Shown here piece by piece: positions 47,111-56,232 of a stretch of DNA of 64,000 bases. A program made the position numbers and the translations under genes. Positions within the stretch are counted from its first letter, which is position 1; the number at the start of each line of letters is the position of its first letter. A model generated the notes under the pieces. That model saw nothing but the letters and a program-made list of their open reading frames with translations, was not told where the DNA came from and did no database searches. The stretch is from Bifidobacterium eulemuris (GTDB taxonomy: Bacteria > Actinomycetota > Actinomycetes > Actinomycetales > Bifidobacteriaceae): assembly GCF_014898155.1 (NCBI RefSeq), contig NZ_CP062938.1:744001-808000 (forward strand). The letters run 5' to 3'.

Positions 47111-49609
47111 ATGACGAACGGCATCGCAAGCAATCGACGCGCTTCGGCAACGACCGGATCCCCCGAGGAAGGGGCGGGGCCGCAGTCCACGCGTTCCACG
47201 GGCGGCGTGCATATCGATGACATCGCGCCGCGTCGCACCCGCGATTTCGGTGATCTGATGCGCGCGGCGCTGGCCGTGATCGTCGCGCTTGTCGCGGTGG
47301 TGTGCGCGGCCACGATGCGCGGCCTCACCTCGGGTGTGGAATCCGACGCGCATACCGCGGCGCAGGCCATTGAATGGCTGGCCGACGTGCCGTCGTCCGT
47401 GTTGCAGCAGCTGGCCACCATCGTGATCGTGGTGATGGTGCTCGCGCAACTGCTGCTTTCGCGCGAATGGTTTCAGGCCGCCGTTTCGGCCGTCGGCATG
47501 CTGGCCGGCTATGGCGCAATCTGGGGGATCTCCGCACTGATCAGCGGCAACGGTGGCCCGACGTTGGTCGCCGCGATGTCGTCCGCGGCGACCGCATACG
47601 GCATCGGACTGCTGCCGGACGTCTACGCGGGCATCGGCGCGTTCCTCACCGTCGCCGGCCCGCGCCGCATCCGCTCCACCGTCAAGTGGGCGTGGAATAT
47701 GCTCTACGCGCTGGCCGCGATTATGGTGGTGCTGTCTTGGCATTCGGTGACGGGCATGATGGTGGCGCTGGCCACCGGCCGTATGATCGGCATGCTGATC
47801 CGCTTCGCCATCGGCACCCGCAACACCGGTGTGTGGGGCGAGCAGCTGGTGGTCGCGCTTAAAGGCATCGGACTCAACCCCGTCTCACTGGTGCGACGCC
47901 ATGACCCCGTCGCCACCGGCAACGCCCTGACCGCCGTTCTGGACGACGATCTGGTCGAAGGTTCGCGCATCTACGATGTGGAGACCCGCAACGGCAGACG
48001 TTATCTCGTCTCCGTACTCGACGGCCAACGCCACACCGCCGGCTATCTCAAGCAGCTCTGGCAGTGGATGCGGTTCACCGGCGTCTCCATGCGCCGCGAC
48101 CGTTCCACACGCGACGCCACCCAGCATCATCAGGCCATGCTGATGGGTCTGGAGCACGCGGGATTGCCGGTCTCACGCCCCTACGGCGTCGCTGACACCG
48201 AGGATTCCTCGGTGCTGGTGCTCGACGCCAACACCCAAGCGCTGCCGTGCAATCTCAACACGCTGACCAACGCCGACGCCACCGCCTACATGCGCTATCT
48301 CGACGTCGCCAACCGCCGCGGCTACACGCATCGCCGCATCACTCCGGACACGCTCGCCCGACTGGACGACGGCACGCCGATCATCGCCGGATGGCATAAC
48401 GGCGACAACGCCTCGATGCCCGCCAACGTCGCATTGGACAAGGTGCAGATGCTCGCGCTGATGAGCGCGCTGATCGGCGTCGACCGCACCATCGAGGCCG
48501 CGCAGGTCGCCTGGGGACTCGACACGCTGGTCGAACTCGCGCCCTTCGTCCAAAAGGTCGCCGTCCCCTCCGACACCCGTGCGCTGCCCTCGTGGGATCG
48601 CCAGCTGATCGACCGCCTGCGCAAGCGGCTGCTCGCGCTGGGCCCGCAGGAGGCGGTCGAATCGATGGAACCCGTGGCGCTGGCCCGCTTCTCGCCGCGC
48701 TCGTTCATCGCGATGGCGCTGCTGATCGTGGCCGTGGCCGTGGTGTTCACCCAGCTCAAGCCGGACGAGGTAATCGCCGCGGTCACCAACGCACGACCGT
48801 CCATGGCCGCCTTCTGCCTGCTGCTCAGCGTCGTCGCTTGGCTTGGCTCGTCGCTGTCCCTGGGCGCGTTCATCGACCGCGACCGACGCAATGTCATGGG
48901 CGTGTTCATGTCGCAGGTGGCGGCCGGATTCGCTACCGTATCCATGCCGGCCGGCGTGGGTCCCTCGTTCGTGAACCTGCAGTTCCTGCGCCGCAGCGGC
49001 TACCGCAACACTCCCGCCACCGCCATCATCAGCGCGGTGCTGGTGGTGTATTACGTGGTGTATGTGATGATGCTGGTGGTCATCGGCCTGTTCACCGGAC
49101 GTGACATGCTCTCCGGCATGATCCCCACCAATACGCTGATCATCGTGCTGGGCGTGGTGGTGATCGTCTGTTCGGTGGCGATGATGATCCCGCCGGTTCG
49201 CCGGTTGATCGCACGCAGGCTGGTGCCCATCGTCAAGTCGTATACCAGTCAGTTGTGGGATGTGCTCTCCCAGCCCCGCGCGCTGGCGTGCAGCGCCATC
49301 GGCGTGCTGATCCAGAATGTGGCGCTTGGCTTGGCGTTCTGGGCGGCGCTGCTGGCGTTCGGCACCACCACGAATCCCATCGAGACGATGTTCGTGTTCA
49401 TGCTCGCCAACGCGCTCGGTTCGGCCGTGCCCACGCCGGGCGGTCTAGGCGGCGTGGAGGCGGCATTGACCTTCGCGTTCGTGGCCGTGGGCGTTCCCCA
49501 AGGCGTGGCTCTGTCGGCCACGCTGCTGTACCGCGTCGTGTTCTACTGGCTGCGTATTCCGTTGGGAGCGTTGGCGATGCGGTGGCTTGCGAGACGCAAT
49601 CTCGTCTGA
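47111..49609 (+). CDS. Large flippase-like (LPG-synthase TM) membrane protein with pseudokinase-like middle
   Basis: An 832-residue membrane protein. Residues 45-235 hold about six helices. Residues 250-530 are cytoplasmic and recall the aminoglycoside-kinase/protein-kinase-like segment of related actinobacterial proteins (YTHRRITPDTLARLDDGTPII where active kinases have HxDLxPxN). Residues 535-832 form the flippase-like domain shared with MprF/LPG synthases (SMPAGVGPSFVNLQFLRRSGY, AVPTPGGLGGVEAALT). AAGGAGC lies about 14 bases before ATG 47111, unusually far. The C-terminal aminoacyl-transferase domain of true MprF is absent, so lipid transport is the likelier role. Confidence 0.8.
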   Translation: MTNGIASNRRASATTGSPEEGAGPQSTRSTGGVHIDDIAPRRTRDFGDLMRAALAVIVALVAVVCAATMRGLTSGVESDAHTAAQAIEWLADVPSSVLQQLATIVIVVMVLAQLLLSREWFQAAVSAVGMLAGYGAIWGISALISGNGGPTLVAAMSSAATAYGIGLLPDVYAGIGAFLTVAGPRRIRSTVKWAWNMLYALAAIMVVLSWHSVTGMMVALATGRMIGMLIRFAIGTRNTGVWGEQLVVALKGIGLNPVSLVRRHDPVATGNALTAVLDDDLVEGSRIYDVETRNGRRYLVSVLDGQRHTAGYLKQLWQWMRFTGVSMRRDRSTRDATQHHQAMLMGLEHAGLPVSRPYGVADTEDSSVLVLDANTQALPCNLNTLTNADATAYMRYLDVANRRGYTHRRITPDTLARLDDGTPIIAGWHNGDNASMPANVALDKVQMLALMSALIGVDRTIEAAQVAWGLDTLVELAPFVQKVAVPSDTRALPSWDRQLIDRLRKRLLALGPQEAVESMEPVALARFSPRSFIAMALLIVAVAVVFTQLKPDEVIAAVTNARPSMAAFCLLLSVVAWLGSSLSLGAFIDRDRRNVMGVFMSQVAAGFATVSMPAGVGPSFVNLQFLRRSGYRNTPATAIISAVLVVYYVVYVMMLVVIGLFTGRDMLSGMIPTNTLIIVLGVVVIVCSVAMMIPPVRRLIARRLVPIVKSYTSQLWDVLSQPRALACSAIGVLIQNVALGLAFWAALLAFGTTTNPIETMFVFMLANALGSAVPTPGGLGGVEAALTFAFVAVGVPQGVALSATLLYRVVFYWLRIPLGALAMRWLARRNLV

Positions 49610-49658
49610 TTTTGCCCTTCAAGGGGCATGTAGGGGCCAAAACCTGTGATTATGCGGC

Positions 49659-49705
49659 AAAAACCCTTACGCAATGCGGGTTTTCGGTAGACCGTGCGCT
49701 AATAT
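49659..49705 (+). promoter_or_regulatory. Small hairpin and -10 box before hup
   Basis: AAAACCC/GGGTTTT (within 49659-49684) forms a short stem that may end the upstream transcript. TAATAT at 49700-49705 is a good -10 box about 65 bases before the HU start; the -35 is weak. Confidence 0.45.
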
Positions 49706-49769
49706 CATTGATTGACGATGGACCTTGCAACGAATAGAGCGGGTCCCCGGAAACAAAGAAGGATGCTTT

Positions 49770-50051
49770 ATGGCATACAACAAGTCTGATCTCGTCTCGA
49801 AGATCGCTCAGAAGTCCAACCTGACCAAGGCCCAGGCCGAAGCCGCCGTCAACGCTTTCCAGGATGTGTTCGTCGAGGCCATGCAGTCCGGCGAAGGCCT
49901 GAAGCTGACCGGCCTCTTCTCCGCTGAGCGCGTCAAGCGCGCCGCCCGCACCGGCCGCAACCCCCGCACCGGCGAGACCATCAACATCCCGGCTTCCTAC
50001 GGTGTCCGTATCTCCGCCGGCTCCCTGCTCAAGAAGGCCGTCACCAAGTAA
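49770..50051 (+). CDS. hup: DNA-binding protein HU
   Basis: A 93-residue histone-like protein with the HU signature GRNPRTGETINIPAS. ATG 49770 follows AAGAAGGA. The length and sequence are normal; no Lys/Ala-rich tail of the mycobacterial type. It is monocistronic, ending at a strong terminator. Confidence 0.97.
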   Translation: MAYNKSDLVSKIAQKSNLTKAQAEAAVNAFQDVFVEAMQSGEGLKLTGLFSAERVKRAARTGRNPRTGETINIPASYGVRISAGSLLKKAVTK

Positions 50052-50087
50052 GATCGGCCAGTTTGGCATCGTCTACTGACGTATAGC

Positions 50088-50125
50088 AAAATCCCCCCGA
50101 TTCTATGTGGACTCGGGGGGATTTT
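50088..50125 (+). terminator. hup terminator
   Basis: A perfect 13-bp stem beginning AAAATCCCCCC (50088-50100 with 50113-50125), with the T run as the 3' side of the stem. Confidence 0.92.
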
Positions 50126-50167
50126 CCGTTGTCGGCGATCTCAGCCCAACGCACGCCTTGCTCCGTA

Positions 50168-50318
50168 TTGTCATCCTGAGCGGAGGCCGTAGGCCGGAGT
50201 CGAAGGATCTCATGACCTTTGGTATTGCAAGTTATGAGATTCTTCGACTACGCACTTCGTGCTTCGCTCAGGATGACGTAGGGAAGGTATGGCTTCACCT
50301 CCCTCAGGATGACGAGGT
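50168..50318. repeat. Dispersed palindromic repeat, family 1 (copy d)
   Basis: A forward unit (GTCATCCTGAGCGGAG ... GGAGTCGAAGGATCTCATGA), an inverted unit (ATGAGATTCTTCGACTACGC ... GCTCAGGATGACG) and a partial third unit (CTCAGGATGACGAGG). It sits between the converging hup and pafA genes. Confidence 0.88.
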
Positions 50319-50328
50319 ATGGCTTCGA

Positions 50329-51774
50329 TCAGCCCAACGAACGCATCATGCGGAGGTATTCCTCGGTGGGTTCGGCGCGGAACGGGTCGAGCAGCGCGAC
50401 CTCGTGGCGTTCCGGAGCGTTGATCGTCAGCCGCGTCCAATCGCAGGAGAACTGCGCGCCGGAGTTCAGCGCCGCACCGACGAACGCGCCACGCAACGCG
50501 GCCCTGGTATCCGCAGGCGGCTCGCTCATCGCGCGGAACGCGGTCCCATCATCCACCAGAACGCGCATCTGGCCGCGGGCGAGCAGCGACTCGTAGACAC
50601 GGCCATTGGCCACGTCGTGATAATCCAGTTCGAGATGTTCCAGCTGCGTGCGGTCTATTCCCGGATGCCGGGCCTCAAGCGCCGCGAACAAGCGCCGTTT
50701 CGCCGCCCAATCCACACGGTCGGCGAGCGCGTCGAAATCACCGGATTCCAGCACGTCCAACGTTTCGCGCCACTGCTCCAACACATGCGACGCATCGTTC
50801 ACTTCGTTCAGCTCATCCGCGTGGTCGGCGGCGAAGGCTTCGACCACGCTCAGGTACTTCCGCTGCATGACCAACGGCGACATCATGCCGTCGGCGGTCT
50901 CCAACGCGATATCGCCGCGCATCAAGTACCGGCTGACGGCGCGGTTCGCCGCGGCCGGATCGGCCAGCGCCATCGGCTCGAATCCCGACGGTTCGCCCGC
51001 GCGCGCGGCGTGCTCCATCACGCACAGCACCAGATGCGTGGTGGCGAGCTTCATCCATGTGGCCCACTGCGAACGGTTGGAGTCCCCGATGATCACGTGC
51101 AGGCGGCGGAAGCTGTCCGGGTCGGCGTGCGGTTCGTCGCGTGTGTTCACCATGGGTCTGGCGCGCGTGGTGGCCGAGGAGACGGCCTCGTCGAGGAAAT
51201 CCGCGCGCTGCGTGATCTGCAATCCCTCGTCGGTGACCCGACCAGCGCCGGTGAACAGCTGGCGGGTTATGAGGAACGGCAGCAGCTCGCGTTCCACATT
51301 CTCCAACGGCACGAAACGGCGCACCAGATAGTTCTCATGGCAGCCGAAGGCGTGACCGGCCGAGTCCACGTTGTTTTTGAACACGTGGATGGCGGCGTTC
51401 GCGCCATGCGATTCGCGTAGTCGTTCCTGCGCCTGCATGGCGAGCCGGCGCATCACGCGCTCCCCCGCCAGGTCTTGGATCAGCGCGTTCATCGGGTCGC
51501 GCGCTTCGGCGGTGGCGTATTCCGGATGCGAGCCGACGTCGAGGTACAGCCGCGACCCGTTGGTCAGATAGGTGTTGGTGGAGCGCGAACGCGAAACGAC
51601 CGGCTGGAACATCGTCATCGCCACCTGCCCCGCGTCCACGGGTTTATCCGCACCGGTGACGGATACGCCATATTCGGTTTCCACGCCGAAAATACGGCAG
51701 AACCCGTTCATCGCGGCGGATGATACGGGTTCCTGTGCGTTCGCGCTGGTGGAGCTGTCGCGCAGCTGCGGCAT
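50329..51774 (-). CDS. pafA: Pup-protein ligase PafA
   Basis: Joins the C-terminal Glu of Pup to lysines of target proteins using ATP. A 481-residue protein of the carboxylate-amine/glutamine-synthetase-like superfamily with GVETEYGV near the start, HPEYATAEARDP, NNVDSAGHAFGCHENYL and NTRDEPHADPDSFRRLHVIIGDSN. ATG 51774 overlaps the pup stop by one base (TGATG), so the two are translationally coupled. No prcB/prcA genes lie between pup and pafA, as they do in mycobacteria. Confidence 0.96.
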   Translation of the reverse strand: MPQLRDSSTSANAQEPVSSAAMNGFCRIFGVETEYGVSVTGADKPVDAGQVAMTMFQPVVSRSRSTNTYLTNGSRLYLDVGSHPEYATAEARDPMNALIQDLAGERVMRRLAMQAQERLRESHGANAAIHVFKNNVDSAGHAFGCHENYLVRRFVPLENVERELLPFLITRQLFTGAGRVTDEGLQITQRADFLDEAVSSATTRARPMVNTRDEPHADPDSFRRLHVIIGDSNRSQWATWMKLATTHLVLCVMEHAARAGEPSGFEPMALADPAAANRAVSRYLMRGDIALETADGMMSPLVMQRKYLSVVEAFAADHADELNEVNDASHVLEQWRETLDVLESGDFDALADRVDWAAKRRLFAALEARHPGIDRTQLEHLELDYHDVANGRVYESLLARGQMRVLVDDGTAFRAMSEPPADTRAALRGAFVGAALNSGAQFSCDWTRLTINAPERHEVALLDPFRAEPTEEYLRMMRSLG

Positions 51775-51965
51775 CACTCGCCGCCTTTCTGCACGAAGCT
51801 GCTCACGTATTCCTCGGCGTTGGTGGCCAAGGTCGATTCGATGTCGTCGAGCACCGCGTCCAACGCGTCGAGTTGATCGCTTGTCTCCTGCGATACGACC
51901 GCCGTGGACTCCTGTTCGGCGGCGGCTTCGGCCGCAGTCTGCGCCTGTTCAAATTCCTGAGGCAT
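51774..51965 (-). CDS. pup: Prokaryotic ubiquitin-like protein Pup
   Basis: A 63-residue acidic, mostly disordered protein tag with a coiled central helix ([17 protein letters not shown]) and C-terminus FVQKGGE. It ends in Glu, so it can be conjugated without deamidation by Dop. The ribosome binding site GAGGAGGGCG is strong. It is the first of the pup-pafA pair. Confidence 0.96.
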   Translation of the reverse strand: MPQEFEQAQTAAEAAAEQESTAVVSQETSDQLDALDAVLDDIESTLATNAEEYVSSFVQKGGE

Positions 51966-52121
51966 ACGCCCTCCTCATTCCTGCTGGGTATGTGACGCAA
52001 GTCTAGCGCGGCCGTCGGGTTGGCGGCATGAATCGTCTCAGACGAGAGGCACACGACGGGATGCCACGGAACCGCATATTCCAGGGGTTTCCCGCCGTGG
52101 CCTCTTCTTTAAGCGTTGAGA

Positions 52122-52973
52122 TCAGCTGAGATACTGTTTGAGATCGCGGTAGATCAGGCCGTTGGTGGCCACCACGTCGTTGTCGTGACGCCAGTGGATG
52201 TAGTCGCCGTTCCAACGATGCAGGGTGCCCTGCGCCTCCCACACCACCACGGTGCCGGCGGCGATGGCGGGGATATCCCAATCGTGCAGCATCGGCTCGA
52301 AATAGGCGTCGTAGGTGCCGTCCGCCACCTTGCACAGATCCAGCGAGGCGGGACCGACGCGTTTGATGTCGGCCGGACGTCCGGCCATGGCGACCACCGT
52401 CTCCAGCGCGCGCTTGGACTCCTCGGGGATGAACGACATGCCGTAGCTGATCACGGCGCCGTCCAAGGAGGGGGTCACCGAAGGCACGACCTTCTCGCGC
52501 TTCTCGCCGATCGAGCTGGTGCGGATGCGGATGGCGCCGGCGCCGCGGGCCGCCAGATAGGTCAGACCCAACGCCGGGGCGTGCACGACGCCGAGGATGG
52601 GCACGGGACGGCATTCCTCGTTGAATTCGAACAGCGCCGTAGTCAGCGACCATTCGCTCATATTGCGGATGAAGTTGATCACGCCGTCGACTTTGCCGAT
52701 GTACCAGTAGCGCTGGCCGGGGCGGCTGGTCGCGGGACGCGCGCTCCAGAAGCCGTCGAAACGCATGGTGTCGGCGATGCGCGCGCTCACATAACGCAGC
52801 ACGCGGGTGTCCGTCTCCACATGCTGGCGGCGGCCGTTGCTGATGTCGGGCAGATGCAGGTCATGGGGGTTCAGCTGATCCTGCAGGGCGTGTTTGCCGG
52901 CCTGTTCAAGAATCTTCGCGACCTGCATCGCCAGAGCGCGCAGGTCGTTGGGTGTTTCCTCTCTGGTTTCCAT
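52122..52973 (-). CDS. Inositol monophosphatase-fold protein with degenerate metal site
   Basis: A 283-residue protein with the IMPase layout. Where active enzymes have W-x-I-D-P-L-D-G-T-x-N-F, this reads WYIGKVDGVINF at about residues 89-100, so one metal-binding Asp and the Thr are missing; the upstream GEE motif is also not found (FDGFWSARPA). The second motif, WDIPAIAAG, keeps its Asp. It may be inactive as a phosphatase or have another role. It lies between dop and pup on the same strand, ~150 bases before pup. A weak ribosome binding site precedes the ATG. Confidence 0.8.
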   Translation of the reverse strand: METREETPNDLRALAMQVAKILEQAGKHALQDQLNPHDLHLPDISNGRRQHVETDTRVLRYVSARIADTMRFDGFWSARPATSRPGQRYWYIGKVDGVINFIRNMSEWSLTTALFEFNEECRPVPILGVVHAPALGLTYLAARGAGAIRIRTSSIGEKREKVVPSVTPSLDGAVISYGMSFIPEESKRALETVVAMAGRPADIKRVGPASLDLCKVADGTYDAYFEPMLHDWDIPAIAAGTVVVWEAQGTLHRWNGDYIHWRHDNDVVATNGLIYRDLKQYLS

Positions 52974-53005
52974 GGTTCAGGATTCTACCGGCTGCCGGTG
53001 ATGTT

Positions 53006-54664
53006 CTAAACGGTCGAGGCGCGCGTCTCGGCGAGCCTGCGCAAGACCTGCACGGCCTGTTCGCATCGCTCCATCACAGGCTCACAATCCGCGCGCGTGA
53101 ACGCTTCAGGATCGGCGGTATCCAACGAGAACAGATCCGAGGCAGGGCGCGGGGCGCGGCTGGCATTGCCGTAGGATTCGCCCGCCGACGCGGCGTTTTC
53201 GTCTCGTGCGGTCAGATGCGACCAGCTCGCCGCCACCATCTGCCCGGGATACCGGCGCACCATCATGGCACGCAGCCAGGCGCGCGTGTCCTCGGGCGGT
53301 TCGGCCGCCGCACGCGCCACCTCGCCGTCCGTCAGCACCCGTTCGGTGCGGGCGCGAAGCCGTTCGAACACACTGTCCGCGGGGTCGAGCGCCGCCCATT
53401 TCAAATCGATGGCGGCGATCCGCGGATCATTCCAACCGCTGCCCACAGACGTCGAGGATGCCGCAATCTTGCGCCGCAGCTTCTCCAACAGCTGCCATTT
53501 GAGCAGCCATTCCACACGCGAGGCCTCGTCGCTCATCGCAAGCCGTGCGTCGTCATCGGCATGGCGGATGGAGGCCGTGTCGGCGAGCGCCTGCCCCCAC
53601 ATCGCCATCACCGAGCGGGTGGCCCTGTCCGGCCATGCCGGCTCTCCGGCCGTATCGATGCCGTACGCGACCGCCGCCGCCTGATACACGGCCATACGCA
53701 ACCGCACTTGGATGATCCACGCGGTGGTGGTTCCGCCGGATTCGAGCGGCAGTTCGGCCGCCAGAGACAGGTCGCGAGACACGGTATGCAGGGCCGCGAC
53801 CGGATCGGCCAACGCGAGTTCGTCCAGCAGCGCGTCGAGTTCGAATCCGGTCTCTTCGGCATGTTCGAGCAGCCACAGCAGCATGGAAGTGACACCGAGT
53901 TTGAGCACCTGCGGCACTTCCATACGGTTCGCGTCGCCGACGATCACATGCAGACGGCGGCTGGCCGCGGGACCGTGCGGTTCGTCGCGCGTGTTGATGA
54001 TCGGCCGGTCGAAGGTGGTTTGCAGGCCGATTTTCGACTGGATGTAGTCGGCCCGCTGGCTGATTTGGTAGCCGGGCGTTTCGCCACGCTCCCCCAGGCC
54101 CACGCGCCCCGAGCCAGCGTAGATCTGCCGGGAGACGAAGTGCAGGGTCATCAGGCGAGACACCTTCTCGAACGGCACCGAACGGCTCATCATGTAGTTC
54201 TCATGCGTGCCCCAGCTCGCGCCTTTGCCGTCCACGTTGTTGCGATGCAGCACGATGGGACGTTCGGCGGCGACGCTGGCGGCTTGGGCGGCGGCGAGCA
54301 TCAGCCGGTCGCCGGCATGGTCGTACGCCACGGCTTCGAAGGGGTCGCGGGTCTCCGGCGCGGAATATTCGGGATGCGCGTGGTCCACGTAGATGCGTCC
54401 GCCGTTGGGGGCGATCACGTTGGTGATGTTGAGCTGCGGCTCGTCGGTGAGCATGTCGGGGCGGGCGGCGGCGCGGTCGAGACGGGTGCCGCGCGCGTCG
54501 TTGACCGGATCCTCCTGCCGGTAGTCCCAGCGGATATGCGCGGTGTTCGGATTGGACGCCGCCTTGACCACGTCGAACGACAACTGCACCGGCTGATAGT
54601 AGGCCACGCCCGGCTGCGACACCGCATATTCGGTTTCCGTGCCCATCACCCGTCTGACGCTCAT
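53006..54664 (-). CDS. dop: Deamidase/depupylase Dop
   Basis: Removes Pup from proteins and, where needed, deamidates Pup. A 552-residue PafA paralogue with MGTETEYAV at the start, HPEYSAPETRDP, RNNVDGKGASWGTHENYMM and NTRDEPHGPAASRRLHVIVGDANR. ATG 54664 follows GGAGGAC. Because Pup here ends in Glu, only depupylation is required. It is 32 bases upstream of the IMPase-fold gene, suggesting a dop-IMPase-pup-pafA transcription unit. Confidence 0.94.
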   Translation of the reverse strand: MSVRRVMGTETEYAVSQPGVAYYQPVQLSFDVVKAASNPNTAHIRWDYRQEDPVNDARGTRLDRAAARPDMLTDEPQLNITNVIAPNGGRIYVDHAHPEYSAPETRDPFEAVAYDHAGDRLMLAAAQAASVAAERPIVLHRNNVDGKGASWGTHENYMMSRSVPFEKVSRLMTLHFVSRQIYAGSGRVGLGERGETPGYQISQRADYIQSKIGLQTTFDRPIINTRDEPHGPAASRRLHVIVGDANRMEVPQVLKLGVTSMLLWLLEHAEETGFELDALLDELALADPVAALHTVSRDLSLAAELPLESGGTTTAWIIQVRLRMAVYQAAAVAYGIDTAGEPAWPDRATRSVMAMWGQALADTASIRHADDDARLAMSDEASRVEWLLKWQLLEKLRRKIAASSTSVGSGWNDPRIAAIDLKWAALDPADSVFERLRARTERVLTDGEVARAAAEPPEDTRAWLRAMMVRRYPGQMVAASWSHLTARDENAASAGESYGNASRAPRPASDLFSLDTADPEAFTRADCEPVMERCEQAVQVLRRLAETRASTV

Positions 54665-54742
54665 CCCGCGTCCTCCTTCCCAAAGCATGCGACCAGCAAG
54701 GCCCGCTCCACCCGACTCAACTGCTCACACTATATAACCCGG

Positions 54743-54761
54743 TCATCCTGAGCGCAGGACA
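54743..54761. repeat. Dispersed palindromic repeat, family 1 (fragment e)
   Basis: GTCATCCTGAGCGCAGGAC matches the start of family 1. On the minus strand it encodes the last residues (VLRSG) and the TGA stop of the ABC fusion gene. Confidence 0.7.
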
Positions 54762-56092
54762 TCAGGCCAGATGGAACCGTCATCGCGCATCACGATGATA
54801 CGCGGATTGTCGAGGTCTTCGATATCCGTCTGTATGTGCGTCACCATGACGATGCATTTGCCTTGCCGTTCCAGCGCACGAATAACCGCCATCGCGTCGG
54901 CGCGGCTGGCCGGGTCCATGCCCTGCGTAGGTTCGTCGAACAGATACGCGTCCCTGCTCAACAGGCAGGTGCAGTAGAGCATGGTCGTCTGCCGTTCCCC
55001 GCCGGACAGACGCGCGCAAGGACTATCCCATATCGGCGTGAGATGCCGTTGCCGCAGCCGTCGCATCTCAACGGATTCAGACTCGCTCTCCCCGGCCGCC
55101 ATGCCACGATACAACGCAACCATCTGACCCACCCTTAATCCGGCGAATCCATCGGCACGCTGCGTCAGATAGGCGACGCTCGGCGAACCATCGGGAACAC
55201 GCGCCGATCGAACGGCCAACGCATCCAGCACCATCGTCTTTCCTGCACCATTGGCGCCGAGCAACACCGAGACTCCACTATCCCCAACCAAGCACCGCGA
55301 TATCGCGTCCACCAGCGAAGCCGGTGCGGAGTGATGCCGCGCGATCGGCCTGATGTCAATCCCATACAGGCATACGGCACCGGCGACGGCGTATACCAAG
55401 CCAACCGCCGCGACCCAACACACATCCGACACGGCGAACGGCATCCCGCAAAGCATCGCCGTAACCGTGGCCATACCCGTCCACAACCATCGGATGGGAT
55501 CGAGCATCATCGCCAACGGCACCCACAAGCCTCGCGCGGGAACACCGGCCAACACGAACATGCAGGCGATGGCGACACTCATGGCCATATTCGCCGTCTG
55601 CGGCGGCACACGCAGACGCAACACCGCCAAGCAAGGCGGAACGATGGCAACCCCAAGCAACGCGCCGACGAACGACAAGAGCACGAACCTCCCGTCCAGC
55701 GCACGCATGGTCAGCTGCGCCACACAGACGAACACCACCGTCTGCGCGGCCAGTATCGTCACCTGCGCGCAGGCGTTGGCGAACAGCACCACACGCCATG
55801 ATCCGGACGCATATGCCAGACGCTGCAGCGCGCCATCCTCCCTGAATACCAGCGCGCGAACCGCGACGCCGTTCCAAACTGAAACGAACACGATATACGA
55901 CAGATATGCCGACAGTCCGTCCAACACCGCGAGCGGATCCACCGTCCTACCCGCATAGGCGATGTTGTTGATGACGAACAGTAGCGACGGCAAAACCAAG
56001 GTGATGACGAATCCAGCGAGATTATTGCGTTCCTCGGCAAGAAATGCCCGATACAGGGCAGAAAGTTTACGTATACCGTTGATGCCGCCCAT
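54743..56092 (-). CDS. Single-chain ABC exporter: permease fused to ATPase
   Basis: A 449-residue protein. Residues 1-250 are an ABC-2-like permease with six hydrophobic helices (near 22-42, 50-70, 98-120, 128-150, 160-180, 208-240). Residues 265-449 are a compact ATPase with Walker A GANGAGKTM, signature LSGGERQT and Walker B AYLFDEPTQGMDP. Permease-first fusions of this short type are uncommon. ATG 56092 overlaps the stop of the 28-codon peptide gene by one base. Its last codons come from a dispersed repeat. Placed divergently from a NarL-type two-component system, it could export the peptide. Confidence 0.85.
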   Translation of the reverse strand: MGGINGIRKLSALYRAFLAEERNNLAGFVITLVLPSLLFVINNIAYAGRTVDPLAVLDGLSAYLSYIVFVSVWNGVAVRALVFREDGALQRLAYASGSWRVVLFANACAQVTILAAQTVVFVCVAQLTMRALDGRFVLLSFVGALLGVAIVPPCLAVLRLRVPPQTANMAMSVAIACMFVLAGVPARGLWVPLAMMLDPIRWLWTGMATVTAMLCGMPFAVSDVCWVAAVGLVYAVAGAVCLYGIDIRPIARHHSAPASLVDAISRCLVGDSGVSVLLGANGAGKTMVLDALAVRSARVPDGSPSVAYLTQRADGFAGLRVGQMVALYRGMAAGESESESVEMRRLRQRHLTPIWDSPCARLSGGERQTTMLYCTCLLSRDAYLFDEPTQGMDPASRADAMAVIRALERQGKCIVMVTHIQTDIEDLDNPRIIVMRDDGSIWPDVLRSG

Positions 56093-56178
56093 CAGGCCCA
56101 CCAGCGCTTCACCATGTCCTGGCATCCGCATGGAGCGACGCGCAAGGCCGCAGAGGCATGTGTATCCATGAGTTCCAT
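56092..56178 (-). CDS. 28-residue peptide gene, candidate signal or leader peptide
   Basis: Starts at 56178 with AAGGAAACG upstream and encodes a peptide of 28 residues: MELMDTHASAALRV, then a small Cys-Gly-Cys motif (APCGCQD), and a basic, Trp-rich end (MVKRWWA). The stop codon overlaps the ATG of the ABC fusion protein (TGATG), which argues for real, coupled translation. I do not recognise a family. The size, adjacent exporter and divergent sensor pair suggest a secreted pheromone or modified peptide; a purely regulatory leader peptide is the alternative. Confidence 0.6.
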   Translation of the reverse strand: MELMDTHASAALRVAPCGCQDMVKRWWA

Positions 56179-56232
56179 TACGTTTCCTTATCGATCAATA
56201 TCGAAGCGTTTCCCCGACAGCCTCATCAGACT

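Noticed and set aside
50329..51965. Proteasome core genes prcB/prcA expected in a pup locus
   Set aside because: pup and pafA overlap by one base; no N-terminal-Thr protease frame is present in this window.
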